Origin: a virus
Virus record (IMG/VR): IMGVR_UViG_3300032238_000599
Span: 62,001 to 126,000 of that record
Reading direction: 5' to 3' (one strand)
Length of the DNA: 64,000 nt
The position numbers and the translations under genes are program-made. Of this stretch, positions 27,759 through 35,358 are shown in pieces; the first letter of the stretch is position 1; the number at the start of each line of letters is the position of its first letter. The notes under the pieces are model-generated. The model ran no database searches and was not told the origin of the DNA. It saw only the letters and a list, made by a program, of their open reading frames with translations.

Positions 27759-28652
27759 ATGATCGAAAGAACCGATAGAATATTTGAGTATCATCAAAAA
27801 TTTCAATTAAGCAAACCAAATACTGACATATCAATGCTTTCAGAGCGAGAGGTAGAAATTATCAAAATCGCTATGAACAAAGAATGGACAAACCCTAAAT
27901 TTAAAATGAAGTGGTTTGTTGGTAACGCACAAGTTACAGCATTTGCACAGTTCCGTCAATTTTTAATGGAACTAAAAGCTAAAGAAGAAGCCATCGAAGA
28001 CTTAGAATATAACGTTGCCAAGTATGATATTGAACTTACTCGCAACGAACGTCTTATTGAAGAAAGCCCAGACGATTTAGAACGTAAACTAGCAGAGTTA
28101 GATATTTGGCGTTTAAAACGAGATAAAGAACGTACACAACGTATTCTTCAAAATTGGTATCTAGAGCGCCAGCAATTCTGTGACCTACTAGTAGAAATGT
28201 CAGGAACTGATGCAGTTAAACTGCCTGACGGTAGTGGTAGAACTTACTGGGATATTATTGGAACCGATGAAGAAGATGTCTATGAAAAAGTGTTATGGAC
28301 AAATCGTCTAGCAAAACAAGCGGCCTGCGACATTATGTTCTATGGGCGTATTAATACCGGTAACATGGATGCTATTTTACAAATGGATCCTGATCAACAG
28401 GCTGAAACATTTGCACTAGCAACTGACTTTAGCATTAAAATACAAACACATTTACATCAGTTACAAGCAAATGCCGAAGAAACTGCTAGACTTCCAGGTG
28501 CACCGTTTGATCTTAAAGAACTAAAAGCTCCTAATATTCCATTAGACGACGGTATAGCACAGAAATTAGATACTATCATGCCTCCCGCAACACCAATTAT
28601 GCCTGAGGATGATAAAGATGACAAGGATTTATTAAATGTATATAATGTTTGA
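27759..28652 (+). CDS. Hypothetical helical protein downstream of the fibre genes (297 aa)
   Basis: Unlike the fibres, this protein is charged and helical. Residues ~65-145 (ELKAKEEAIEDLEYNVAKYD ... ERTQRILQNWYLERQQFCDL) look like a coiled coil. The C-terminus is acidic (MPEDDKDDKDLL). An ERTDRIFEYHQKF start and a LSEREVEIIKIAMNKEW segment are also visible. It overlaps the next gene by 17 nt, so the two are probably translated together. Position just after the fibre block suggests a fibre-assembly chaperone or a tail component, but that is inference. I do not recognise the family. Confidence 0.6.
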   Translation: MIERTDRIFEYHQKFQLSKPNTDISMLSEREVEIIKIAMNKEWTNPKFKMKWFVGNAQVTAFAQFRQFLMELKAKEEAIEDLEYNVAKYDIELTRNERLIEESPDDLERKLAELDIWRLKRDKERTQRILQNWYLERQQFCDLLVEMSGTDAVKLPDGSGRTYWDIIGTDEEDVYEKVLWTNRLAKQAACDIMFYGRINTGNMDAILQMDPDQQAETFALATDFSIKIQTHLHQLQANAEETARLPGAPFDLKELKAPNIPLDDGIAQKLDTIMPPATPIMPEDDKDDKDLLNVYNV

Positions 28653-29202
28653 ATCCCAACACTGGGAAGATCAGCGAATTAAGTACTTTGGAAGTACCTG
28701 GTTTATGCAGATTGCACACATCGATGAAGCAGACGAAGCAAGCGTTGATATTACTCCACTAAAAGGTATTGTAATTTCAAAAGATCTAGCCTATTGCTTA
28801 AAGATGCATCATGCAACTGAAGGTAAAATCATTGTCCGTGAACTAAAAGAAATTATGGACTATGCAGACTATGAAAGCCCAACAGAATTAAACTACGGTG
28901 ATAATGGTGGTCGTAAAGATTATTACACGCTAACCGAACAGCAATTGGCTAACTCTATCCAGTTTATTAAAAATATGATGACTATTTTCATGGACAATTA
29001 TGGACATAGAAAAGATCCTGCTGCCTTAATGGAACTGAAAAAGCAAGTGATGAATTTGCCTGCTACCGGTACTGTAGAAAATTTAAACAATGCTCAAATG
29101 TTTATGAGTACATATTTTGAATATCAAACTCCATATACACAACATAGAGAAAAAACACCGTCAATTGGCATACGCTTTCAATTTGATGGTGAAGGTTGGT
29201 AA
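28636..29202 (+). CDS. Hypothetical protein coupled to the 297-aa gene (188 aa)
   Basis: Overlaps the upstream gene by 17 nt. The first ATG (28636) has AAGG about 10 nt upstream; a second ATG three codons later (28645, MFESQHWEDQRIKYFG) is an alternative start. The protein is mixed alpha/beta with Met/Tyr-rich segments (NSIQFIKNMMTIFMDNYG, FMSTYFEYQTPYTQH). No signal peptide or transmembrane helix is present. It ends just before a strong intrinsic terminator, closing the fibre-region transcript. Function unknown; assembly of the long fibres is a guess based on position only. Confidence 0.55.
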   Translation: MYIMFESQHWEDQRIKYFGSTWFMQIAHIDEADEASVDITPLKGIVISKDLAYCLKMHHATEGKIIVRELKEIMDYADYESPTELNYGDNGGRKDYYTLTEQQLANSIQFIKNMMTIFMDNYGHRKDPAALMELKKQVMNLPATGTVENLNNAQMFMSTYFEYQTPYTQHREKTPSIGIRFQFDGEGW

Positions 29203-29226
29203 ACTCACAACTTCACTAAACAAACA

Positions 29227-29260
29227 AGATGCTACAATAAGTAATGTAGCATCTTTTTTT
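29227..29260 (+). terminator. Intrinsic terminator after the fibre-region operon
   Basis: AGATGCTACA (29227-29236) pairs perfectly with TGTAGCATCT (29245-29254) around an 8-nt loop and is followed by a run of T. Only 11 nt separate it from the next ATG, so no full promoter fits between the terminator and the following cassette. Confidence 0.85.
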
Positions 29261-29271
29261 ACGGCAGAATT

Positions 29272-30954
29272 ATGAGAAAAATCTTTAGCGTACCATTAAA
29301 TCCAAAACTAAACGAACAACAATTTAACGAGTTTTATGAGTTTTTAAAAACTTATAAAGACTACATTCGTGACGTATATTTTACTAGCCGAATTGCTCCA
29401 TTTAAGCAAGACGCAATGGGTGATGTATTCTTTATTCAAGAAGATGAAAGCCAAGCAATTCATGCGGCACTACATATTCAGCGTACACTAGACATTCCTG
29501 TTAGCGCAACCTTTAACAATATCAATGTTCCGCCTACGCAACAAAACTTAGATTTGTTTATTAAAAACTTTAAACCATTGTATGATGCTGGGGTACGCAA
29601 TGCTACTATTCCACACACACATTGGATGGCAACAGGACAAATTAAACGTGCATTTCCAGACTTGTATGTTAAAAACACAATCCTACGTAATGTAACAACA
29701 GCACAAGAAGTAGTTAATCTTGCAGGCTATGGGTTTGACTACATTAACCTTGATAGAGATTTAATGCGTAACAGAGATGCACTATTACAAATTAAAAAAG
29801 CCAAGCAATATGTTAAAGATACAATGGGCAAAGACATTGCTATTAGCCTGTTAGCTAATGAGGGATGTGCTGGTGGTTGTTCAATGATGGATGAACACTA
29901 TCACTTTAACAACACTAGAGATAGTGCTCGTCCGCAATACTTTAACGATCCTATTAGTCGTGTTAGTTGCCCAAGTTGGGACGTACAAGATCCCGCTATC
30001 TTCTTAAAACGTGCAAACTTTACTCCATGGAGAGCAGATTGGGACGAGTTTATCGATGAGCTAGGCATTGATAGTATTAAAATGCATGGTAGAGAAGCAC
30101 CTACTCGCCTATACGAAACTATGGATATGATTGAACGTTATGCGGCTGGAGAAGAATTACTGTACCCTACATTTGAACAATACCTAGAAGACACTAATCT
30201 AGCAGAAAAGCCTATTACTGTATGGCGTGAAAAAATTAAAAATTGTAAGTTTGAATGTTGGGATTGTCAATATTGTGATAAAGTCTACAAAGCCAAGTCA
30301 GATATAGAAGCTAGTGAACTAGTTAAACACGTAGCAGCCTGCATCGAACAAAGTGGTGTACCTACAATTAAGTTAGATATTCCAGGATTAACTAGCATTC
30401 GTGTACAATCATTGCTTAATAGATTAGCGCAAGGTGTAGATACTTACTTAGAAGTGGGCACAGCATTAGGCGCAACATTCTGCGCGGTAATCAAAGACAA
30501 TCCAATTACTGCTATTGCTATTGATAACTGGGTTGACAATGTACAACCTCGTAATGAAGGGCGTGTTGCTATGCCACAAAACGACATTCAAGTATTTGCA
30601 GAGAATGTACGCAAGTATCAAGGCAATAGTAAAATTACAGTATTGAATGGTAATTGTTTTAATACAGATGTTACACCATTTGCAGGACAAGTTAAGATGT
30701 TTTTCTATGATGGCCCTCATGAAGTTGAGGCATGTAAGCTAGCAATGACACACTTTGCTCCTGCGCTAGCAGAAGAAGCTATTGTAATTTTTGATGATGC
30801 CAACTGGAATAATGTAGTTGAAGGTGCAAAGCAAGGCATTGAAGCCGCAGGACTAAAAGTCAGCTATGAAAAAATACTATTAAATGATGAAGAAGATGCT
30901 AACGCTTGGTGGAACGGTTTGTATATTGCAGTCGTGAGGAAACCTAATGATTAA
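29272..30954 (+). CDS. Fusion of a peptidase-U32-like Fe-S domain and a SAM-dependent methyltransferase (560 aa)
   Basis: Residues ~1-340 look like the U32 superfamily (the TrhP/RlhA/UbiU-UbiV type, which includes RNA and quinone hydroxylation factors): a TIM-barrel-like run (VSATFNNINVPP, VRNATIPHTHW, FDYINLDRDLMRN, ISLLANEGC) and the core motif NEGCAGGC..MDEHYHF. Candidate iron-sulphur cysteines are C199, C203 and C233, with a cluster at C325, C329, C332 and C335. Residues ~380-560 are a class I methyltransferase (YLEVGTALGATFCAV, AIDNWVD, MFFYDGPHEVEAC, IVIFDDANWNNV). It overlaps the halogenase by 8 nt and heads the cassette. The substrate is unknown: RNA, peptide and small molecule are all possible. 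The start has only a weak SD (GGCAGAATT). Confidence 0.65.
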   Translation: MRKIFSVPLNPKLNEQQFNEFYEFLKTYKDYIRDVYFTSRIAPFKQDAMGDVFFIQEDESQAIHAALHIQRTLDIPVSATFNNINVPPTQQNLDLFIKNFKPLYDAGVRNATIPHTHWMATGQIKRAFPDLYVKNTILRNVTTAQEVVNLAGYGFDYINLDRDLMRNRDALLQIKKAKQYVKDTMGKDIAISLLANEGCAGGCSMMDEHYHFNNTRDSARPQYFNDPISRVSCPSWDVQDPAIFLKRANFTPWRADWDEFIDELGIDSIKMHGREAPTRLYETMDMIERYAAGEELLYPTFEQYLEDTNLAEKPITVWREKIKNCKFECWDCQYCDKVYKAKSDIEASELVKHVAACIEQSGVPTIKLDIPGLTSIRVQSLLNRLAQGVDTYLEVGTALGATFCAVIKDNPITAIAIDNWVDNVQPRNEGRVAMPQNDIQVFAENVRKYQGNSKITVLNGNCFNTDVTPFAGQVKMFFYDGPHEVEACKLAMTHFAPALAEEAIVIFDDANWNNVVEGAKQGIEAAGLKVSYEKILLNDEEDANAWWNGLYIAVVRKPND

Positions 30955-32473
30955 TAAAGTCAGACGTATTACAATATTTGGTGGTGGAACTAGTGGTTGG
31001 TTAAGTGCCGCATACTTGTCACGCAACCTAAAGATACCTGCAGAAATTACACTAATTGAAGATACTAGTCTAGGACCCATTGGTGTAGGAGAAGGCACAC
31101 AGCCTATGACTGCTCGGTTTCTACATGAGTGTGGAATTGAACCCAAAGACTGGTTAAAAGACAGCAATGCTGTGTTCAAATATGGTGTTGAACTTATTGG
31201 ATGGAATGACGAGCCTTACTTTGTAGACAATGATGTGCCTATTAACTGTATTGTAGGCAGTAAGTTGTTTACCAGCGATTACTTTATTGACAAACCCTAC
31301 AGCGAAGTTGCCGCGTGGCACCCTGCTTATCAACTAGCCAAGGCAAATGTGTCTAGCAAGTTTGACGAATACCTCGACGTTAATCACGGTAGTGGACCCG
31401 AAAGTTATGGTGCTGTACACTTTGATGCTTATGCTATCCTACGTAGTATTAAAAACATCTTAGGCGACAGTATCAAACACATTGACACAAAGATTACAGA
31501 CATTAGACAAGACGTCTACGGCATTACAGAACTTGTAGGTGTCGATGGAACCAAGTATACTGCTGACTTGTTTGTTGATTGCAGTGGATTTCAAAGTCTG
31601 TTACTAGAAAAAACACTAAAAAGCCCCTTCACAAGTTACAGTAACATTTTACCTTGTGACAGCGCAGTAGTATTTCAGACACAGTATAAGGATCCGCAGA
31701 AAGAATGTCATCCATATACTAAAGCAACTACAATGAACGCTGGATGGCGTTTTACTATTCCCACATTTAAACGTGTAGGTAACGGGTATGTTTACAGTAG
31801 CAAACACATTACACCTGAGCAAGCTGAACAAGAAATGCGTGAAGCGTTAGGTGAGTTTGAAGCACCAGCAAGACATTTAAAAATGAAGTGTGGCGTACAC
31901 AAAGAAACAGCAGTTAAAAATGTCTGTGCTGTAGGACTTGCCGCTGGATTTATTGAACCCTTAGAAGCAACAGGCATTACATTTACTACAGCCGCAGTTA
32001 AATCGTTAACAGAATTACTAAACATGACTAACAATGTTTGGAATGATTTCTGCAGACAAAACATCAATCGCGGGTTTTACGAAATGACGACTGAGATTCT
32101 AGCATTTGTATGGGCACATTACCATTTCAGTAGCCGCAATGACACTGAGTTTTGGCAAGACATACGTAAGCAAGAGTTAAAAAATGCACCCAAAGAAGTT
32201 CAAGAAATACTAAGTTTCTTTTTGCCACGACCCCAGAAATATATCTTTATAAATCCTAGTAGTATGTTCTGTAACTTTCAGTGGTTTACCATGTTACATG
32301 CAGGTGGCGCATACAAGAATGTTGCTAGCGATCTAAGTGAAAAACAAAAAGCCTATACTAAGTATTTCTTAGATAGCCACACAGCTAGAGTAAATCTAGC
32401 TAAAGAAACATTCCCTAATCAATATGACTATTTAGAAACATGGTACACTGATTGGGACTTATCGGAGTTTTAA
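30947..32473 (+). CDS. Flavin-dependent halogenase (tryptophan halogenase family, 508 aa)
   Basis: These enzymes use FADH2, O2 and halide to make HOX, which is passed through a tunnel to a catalytic Lys. All landmarks are visible: the FAD-binding GGGTSGW motif (G12-W18), GVGEGTQP (46-53), K78 aligned with catalytic K79 of RebH (NAVFK versus NASYK), W-x-F-x-I-P at W267 (the usual form is WxWxIP), and PLEATG with E340 matching the RebH Glu346 region. Length is close to the ~530 aa usual for the family. A related enzyme, VirX1 from a marine cyanophage, is a broad iodinase. The next gene begins directly after its stop (TAAATG). No flavin reductase is seen nearby, so reduced flavin would come from the host. 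The substrate is unknown. Confidence 0.85.
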   Translation: MINKVRRITIFGGGTSGWLSAAYLSRNLKIPAEITLIEDTSLGPIGVGEGTQPMTARFLHECGIEPKDWLKDSNAVFKYGVELIGWNDEPYFVDNDVPINCIVGSKLFTSDYFIDKPYSEVAAWHPAYQLAKANVSSKFDEYLDVNHGSGPESYGAVHFDAYAILRSIKNILGDSIKHIDTKITDIRQDVYGITELVGVDGTKYTADLFVDCSGFQSLLLEKTLKSPFTSYSNILPCDSAVVFQTQYKDPQKECHPYTKATTMNAGWRFTIPTFKRVGNGYVYSSKHITPEQAEQEMREALGEFEAPARHLKMKCGVHKETAVKNVCAVGLAAGFIEPLEATGITFTTAAVKSLTELLNMTNNVWNDFCRQNINRGFYEMTTEILAFVWAHYHFSSRNDTEFWQDIRKQELKNAPKEVQEILSFFLPRPQKYIFINPSSMFCNFQWFTMLHAGGAYKNVASDLSEKQKAYTKYFLDSHTARVNLAKETFPNQYDYLETWYTDWDLSEF

Positions 32474-32914
32474 ATGTTAAAAAAATTAACCACAACTAGC
32501 TATGAAATTTACGAAGTTGAGCAACGTGAGTCCACTGACGATAACTATCTAGCAGTAAAAATTTGGAAAGATAGACAAAAGCTACGCCGCTGGCTTATTG
32601 GCTTAATGAACGACCGAGAAGTTATTCTTACTTGGCGCGACAGCGGACAAGAAGTAACCGCAGTAGCTACCCGTAAGTTAGGCAAATATGATATTGCACC
32701 AGTATTACCATCAGATGACGACATGCCTAAGATTAAAGATATTGTTAATCGAGAAGAAGTAGAAGAAATTCGTCACATAGCGTTTTATTCTATGCCTGAC
32801 AAGCAAATTATTGCAGTTTATTTAGACGACATTAGTCACTTTATTGTGTCTAATGAAGGCTTAAAAGAGCTAACAAATAAGCTAGTTGCAGCCGAACCTT
32901 TAATCACAGTATGA
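32474..32914 (+). CDS. Hypothetical protein between the two halogenase-type genes (146 aa)
   Basis: Its ATG follows the halogenase stop with no gap, and its end overlaps the next flavoprotein by 4 nt (ATGA), so it is translationally locked into the cassette. It is a soluble alpha/beta protein with charged segments (EVEQRESTDDNYLAVKIWKD, RKLGKYDIAPVLPSDDD, EEIRHIAFYSMPDKQI). No Cys and no phosphopantetheine-type Ser motif is evident. It could be a substrate-presenting or partner protein for the halogenases, but nothing in the sequence proves this. Family not recognised. Confidence 0.6.
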   Translation: MLKKLTTTSYEIYEVEQRESTDDNYLAVKIWKDRQKLRRWLIGLMNDREVILTWRDSGQEVTAVATRKLGKYDIAPVLPSDDDMPKIKDIVNREEVEEIRHIAFYSMPDKQIIAVYLDDISHFIVSNEGLKELTNKLVAAEPLITV

Positions 32915-34095
32915 AAAGACGATTAGGAATCATCGGCGGCGGCACCGCAGGTATAATGAGTTTATGCCATTTTCTAACTTATTTGGACAGCGAGTGGGAA
33001 GTTGTCTTAGTCTACGATCCTACAGCAGATATATTTGATGCACCAACTAGTGCTACTCCGGGATTTGTATCTGTCCTAGAAAGAGCATTTAATTTTAGTT
33101 TATTAGATACTTTGGAACCTCTCAATGCTACACTAAAGTTTGGTTCCATTTGGAAAAATTGGAGGCAGCAAACATTTAATTTGCCTAACATTGGAGGCAA
33201 TGCGGCTATACATTTTGATAGTCTTAAATTTAGAGACTATGTACTACCTAAATTAGAAGAGCATTGGCCTAATAAATTTAAATCTATCACAGGACATCTT
33301 GACAGTCTTACAAATAAAGAAACACATGTTAGTGCCGTAGTCAACGGTGTTGAACACGTATTCAATTATGCTATGGACTGTCGTGGCGCACCTAATGACT
33401 GGGCGGACTATGAAGTATTAACTGATATGCCAGTTAATCATTCTTTTGTTCACAGTAAGAAATCGCCAGGTGACTGGACATATTCTGGGCAGAATGCAAC
33501 TCCTTATGGTTGGATGTTTGAAATTCCCTTAGGTGATAGGCAATGCTATGGATATCATTACAATGATAATATCACTAGCAAAGAAGATGCATTGGCAAAT
33601 TTTGCAGAAATTATCAACGTCCCAGTTGAAGAATTGACAGTAACAGAATATCAATATAAAAGCTATTATGCAAACAAAGTGTTTGACGGCAGGATAATGA
33701 AGAACGGGAATCGAGCTGTATTCTTTGAACCTATTAGTGCAAACTCTGTTTACATTTTTGATCAAGCCAACAGAATTTTTTATGCTTATTTGGCTAACAA
33801 TATCAAAACCCCTGAAATTGTAAATCGAGAGTTTGTAAAAGTAGCAAATGATTTGCGAGAATTAATTTGCTATTACTATCACGGTGGTAGTATATACGAC
33901 ACTAAATTCTGGGACTATGCTAAAGAAGTTACCGGCAACGTTATTAGAAAAAGTGAAACAATTAAAGAAATTAGTTCCCAGTGTAAAAATTGGGTAGATA
34001 AACAAGCACCAGTTTATGCCCCAACTTGGTTTTTTACAGGTATACAACTTTACCATTTAGACAAAAATTTTGGCTACGGGTATTTTTCACAATAA
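32911..34095 (+). CDS. Divergent flavin-dependent halogenase-like protein (394 aa)
   Basis: The N-terminus has the FAD motif GIIGGGTAGI (G6-I15). NATLKFGSIWKNW carries K76 at the position of the halogenase catalytic Lys, and GWMFEIPL (W201) matches the W-x-F-x-I-P form of its neighbour. The EPLE(A/S)TG segment reads EPISANS (E273-S279), so the catalytic Glu is replaced by Ser276. At 394 aa it is about 115 residues shorter than the neighbour. It may be a halogenase with altered chemistry, a monooxygenase-like derivative, or a partner subunit. It overlaps the 146-aa gene by ATGA and is followed 8 nt later by an oxygenase gene, all in one operon. Confidence 0.7.
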   Translation: MKRRLGIIGGGTAGIMSLCHFLTYLDSEWEVVLVYDPTADIFDAPTSATPGFVSVLERAFNFSLLDTLEPLNATLKFGSIWKNWRQQTFNLPNIGGNAAIHFDSLKFRDYVLPKLEEHWPNKFKSITGHLDSLTNKETHVSAVVNGVEHVFNYAMDCRGAPNDWADYEVLTDMPVNHSFVHSKKSPGDWTYSGQNATPYGWMFEIPLGDRQCYGYHYNDNITSKEDALANFAEIINVPVEELTVTEYQYKSYYANKVFDGRIMKNGNRAVFFEPISANSVYIFDQANRIFYAYLANNIKTPEIVNREFVKVANDLRELICYYYHGGSIYDTKFWDYAKEVTGNVIRKSETIKEISSQCKNWVDKQAPVYAPTWFFTGIQLYHLDKNFGYGYFSQ

Positions 34096-34103
34096 GTAAT
34101 CAT

Positions 34104-34721
34104 ATGACATATCCACTAACCAACGACACTATAATGGCAACAGCATTAATGCCACCTTGGGCAAAACTAGACAATGTGTTTACTACAGAGGAACTAGATA
34201 GAATCATAGCCTACTGCTCACAGTTTCAATTAGATGCTGGCGTAATTGGTAGTTACAATAAACAGACTGTAGATAAAGAACTACGCAAAAGTCAAATTAA
34301 AATGCTAGAGCCCAATAGCGAAACACAATGGATTTTTGAAAGACTAAATGCGGCAATATTTGATGCTAATAATTTCTTTTTTAGATTTAACATAGTAGGT
34401 TACGACTTCTTACAGTACACAGAGTACAGCACTTTCGGTGATAACTACGGTTTCCACACTGATATGAGCTACGGCAAAGACGGTCGCGCTGAACCACACG
34501 CTCATAGAAAACTAAGTTTCATTCTAGTACTAGCTGAAGAAACTGAATACCAGGGCGCAGAGTTAGAGTTCATGGTATCCACAGACGAAAAAGTTAAATG
34601 CGTCCAAAAAAAAGGTGACTTAATTTTATTCCCATCTTGGATACTACATCGCATTACTCCTATTATTAGTGGCAAACGTAAATCATTAGTTGGTTGGGTA
34701 ACAGGACCTAAATTCAAATGA
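34104..34721 (+). CDS. 2OG-Fe(II) dioxygenase, prolyl-4-hydroxylase/PKHD type (205 aa)
   Basis: It uses 2-oxoglutarate and O2 to hydroxylate a substrate at a non-haem iron centre. The HxD...H facial triad is visible: H118 and D120 in YGFHTDMSYG, and H182 in SWILHRI, with a downstream basic residue in GKRKSLVGW for 2OG. GDLILFPS.I.HRI.P is characteristic of the P4Hc/PKHD group. The start is taken at ATG 34104; the frame runs further upstream into the preceding gene, and an internal ATG at 34134 is a weaker alternative. It overlaps the next oxygenase gene by ATGA. Oxygenases of this fold are frequent in aquatic T4-like phages, but targets are rarely known. Confidence 0.8.
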   Translation: MTYPLTNDTIMATALMPPWAKLDNVFTTEELDRIIAYCSQFQLDAGVIGSYNKQTVDKELRKSQIKMLEPNSETQWIFERLNAAIFDANNFFFRFNIVGYDFLQYTEYSTFGDNYGFHTDMSYGKDGRAEPHAHRKLSFILVLAEETEYQGAELEFMVSTDEKVKCVQKKGDLILFPSWILHRITPIISGKRKSLVGWVTGPKFK

Positions 34722-35314
34722 CACAAATTAAACTTGTTCCTTTATTTCATTCTGATCTTTTTATCTTAGAAAACGTAGGTACTCGAGAACAAATCGATGC
34801 TCTAGTAAAACAAATTGCCGCCGAGAAAAAATCAGGCGCGGTAACACAGCCTCGCTCCAATGAAGGGTGCTGGCGAAGCAGTAGTATGTGGACTGATATT
34901 GATTGGTTATACAAACGTATTGAAGAATTATTACAAACTGCTATAGACCACTACACTAAAATTGATAATGATTTTAAACCAGGTCCTGGAGTTACAGTAG
35001 AACAATGGACAAATGTAAATGATCCTGGATCAAGAAATGTGTTTCACGCTCATAAGTCGGCAGCATTTTCAGTGTGCTACTACATGCAAGCATCTGGGAC
35101 CGGAGCATTACGGTTTGTAAATCCTAGTAACATTCTTAATGACTGCAATCACATAAGTCCCTTTACAAGAGGATTTCCTTACTATCCTAATGATAGAGAT
35201 TTAGTGTTGTGGCCAGCATGGCTTCCGCACGAAGTAGAACCAAACTTATCAAAAAAACAACGCATTAATATGGCGTTTGACATAACTTTTAAAGACACTA
35301 CATCTCCTCAATGA
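34718..35314 (+). CDS. Putative 2OG-Fe(II) oxygenase (198 aa)
   Basis: It resembles the 2OG-Fe(II) oxygenase group found in many aquatic phages (TIGR02466/PF13759-like). The signature is FHAHKSAAFSVCYYM, with H110 and H112, followed by LVLWPAWLPHEVEPN with H171. A short N-terminal segment (PLFHSDLFILEN) resembles the 'LFPTPI' start common in that family. It is the last gene before the terminator at 35325, in a four-base overlap with the preceding oxygenase. The second metal ligand is His rather than the usual Asp, as is common in this group. Substrate unknown. Confidence 0.7.
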   Translation: MTQIKLVPLFHSDLFILENVGTREQIDALVKQIAAEKKSGAVTQPRSNEGCWRSSSMWTDIDWLYKRIEELLQTAIDHYTKIDNDFKPGPGVTVEQWTNVNDPGSRNVFHAHKSAAFSVCYYMQASGTGALRFVNPSNILNDCNHISPFTRGFPYYPNDRDLVLWPAWLPHEVEPNLSKKQRINMAFDITFKDTTSPQ

Positions 35315-35324
35315 TAAGTAAATC

Positions 35325-35347
35325 AGCACTACATTGTAGTGCTTTTT
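35325..35347 (+). terminator. Intrinsic terminator closing the accessory cassette
   Basis: AGCACTAC (35325-35332) pairs perfectly with GTAGTGCT (35336-35343) over a 3-nt loop and runs into TTTTT. The following membrane-protein gene starts 12 nt later, after AAGGAG. Confidence 0.85.
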
Positions 35348-35358
35348 AAGGAGAAAAG

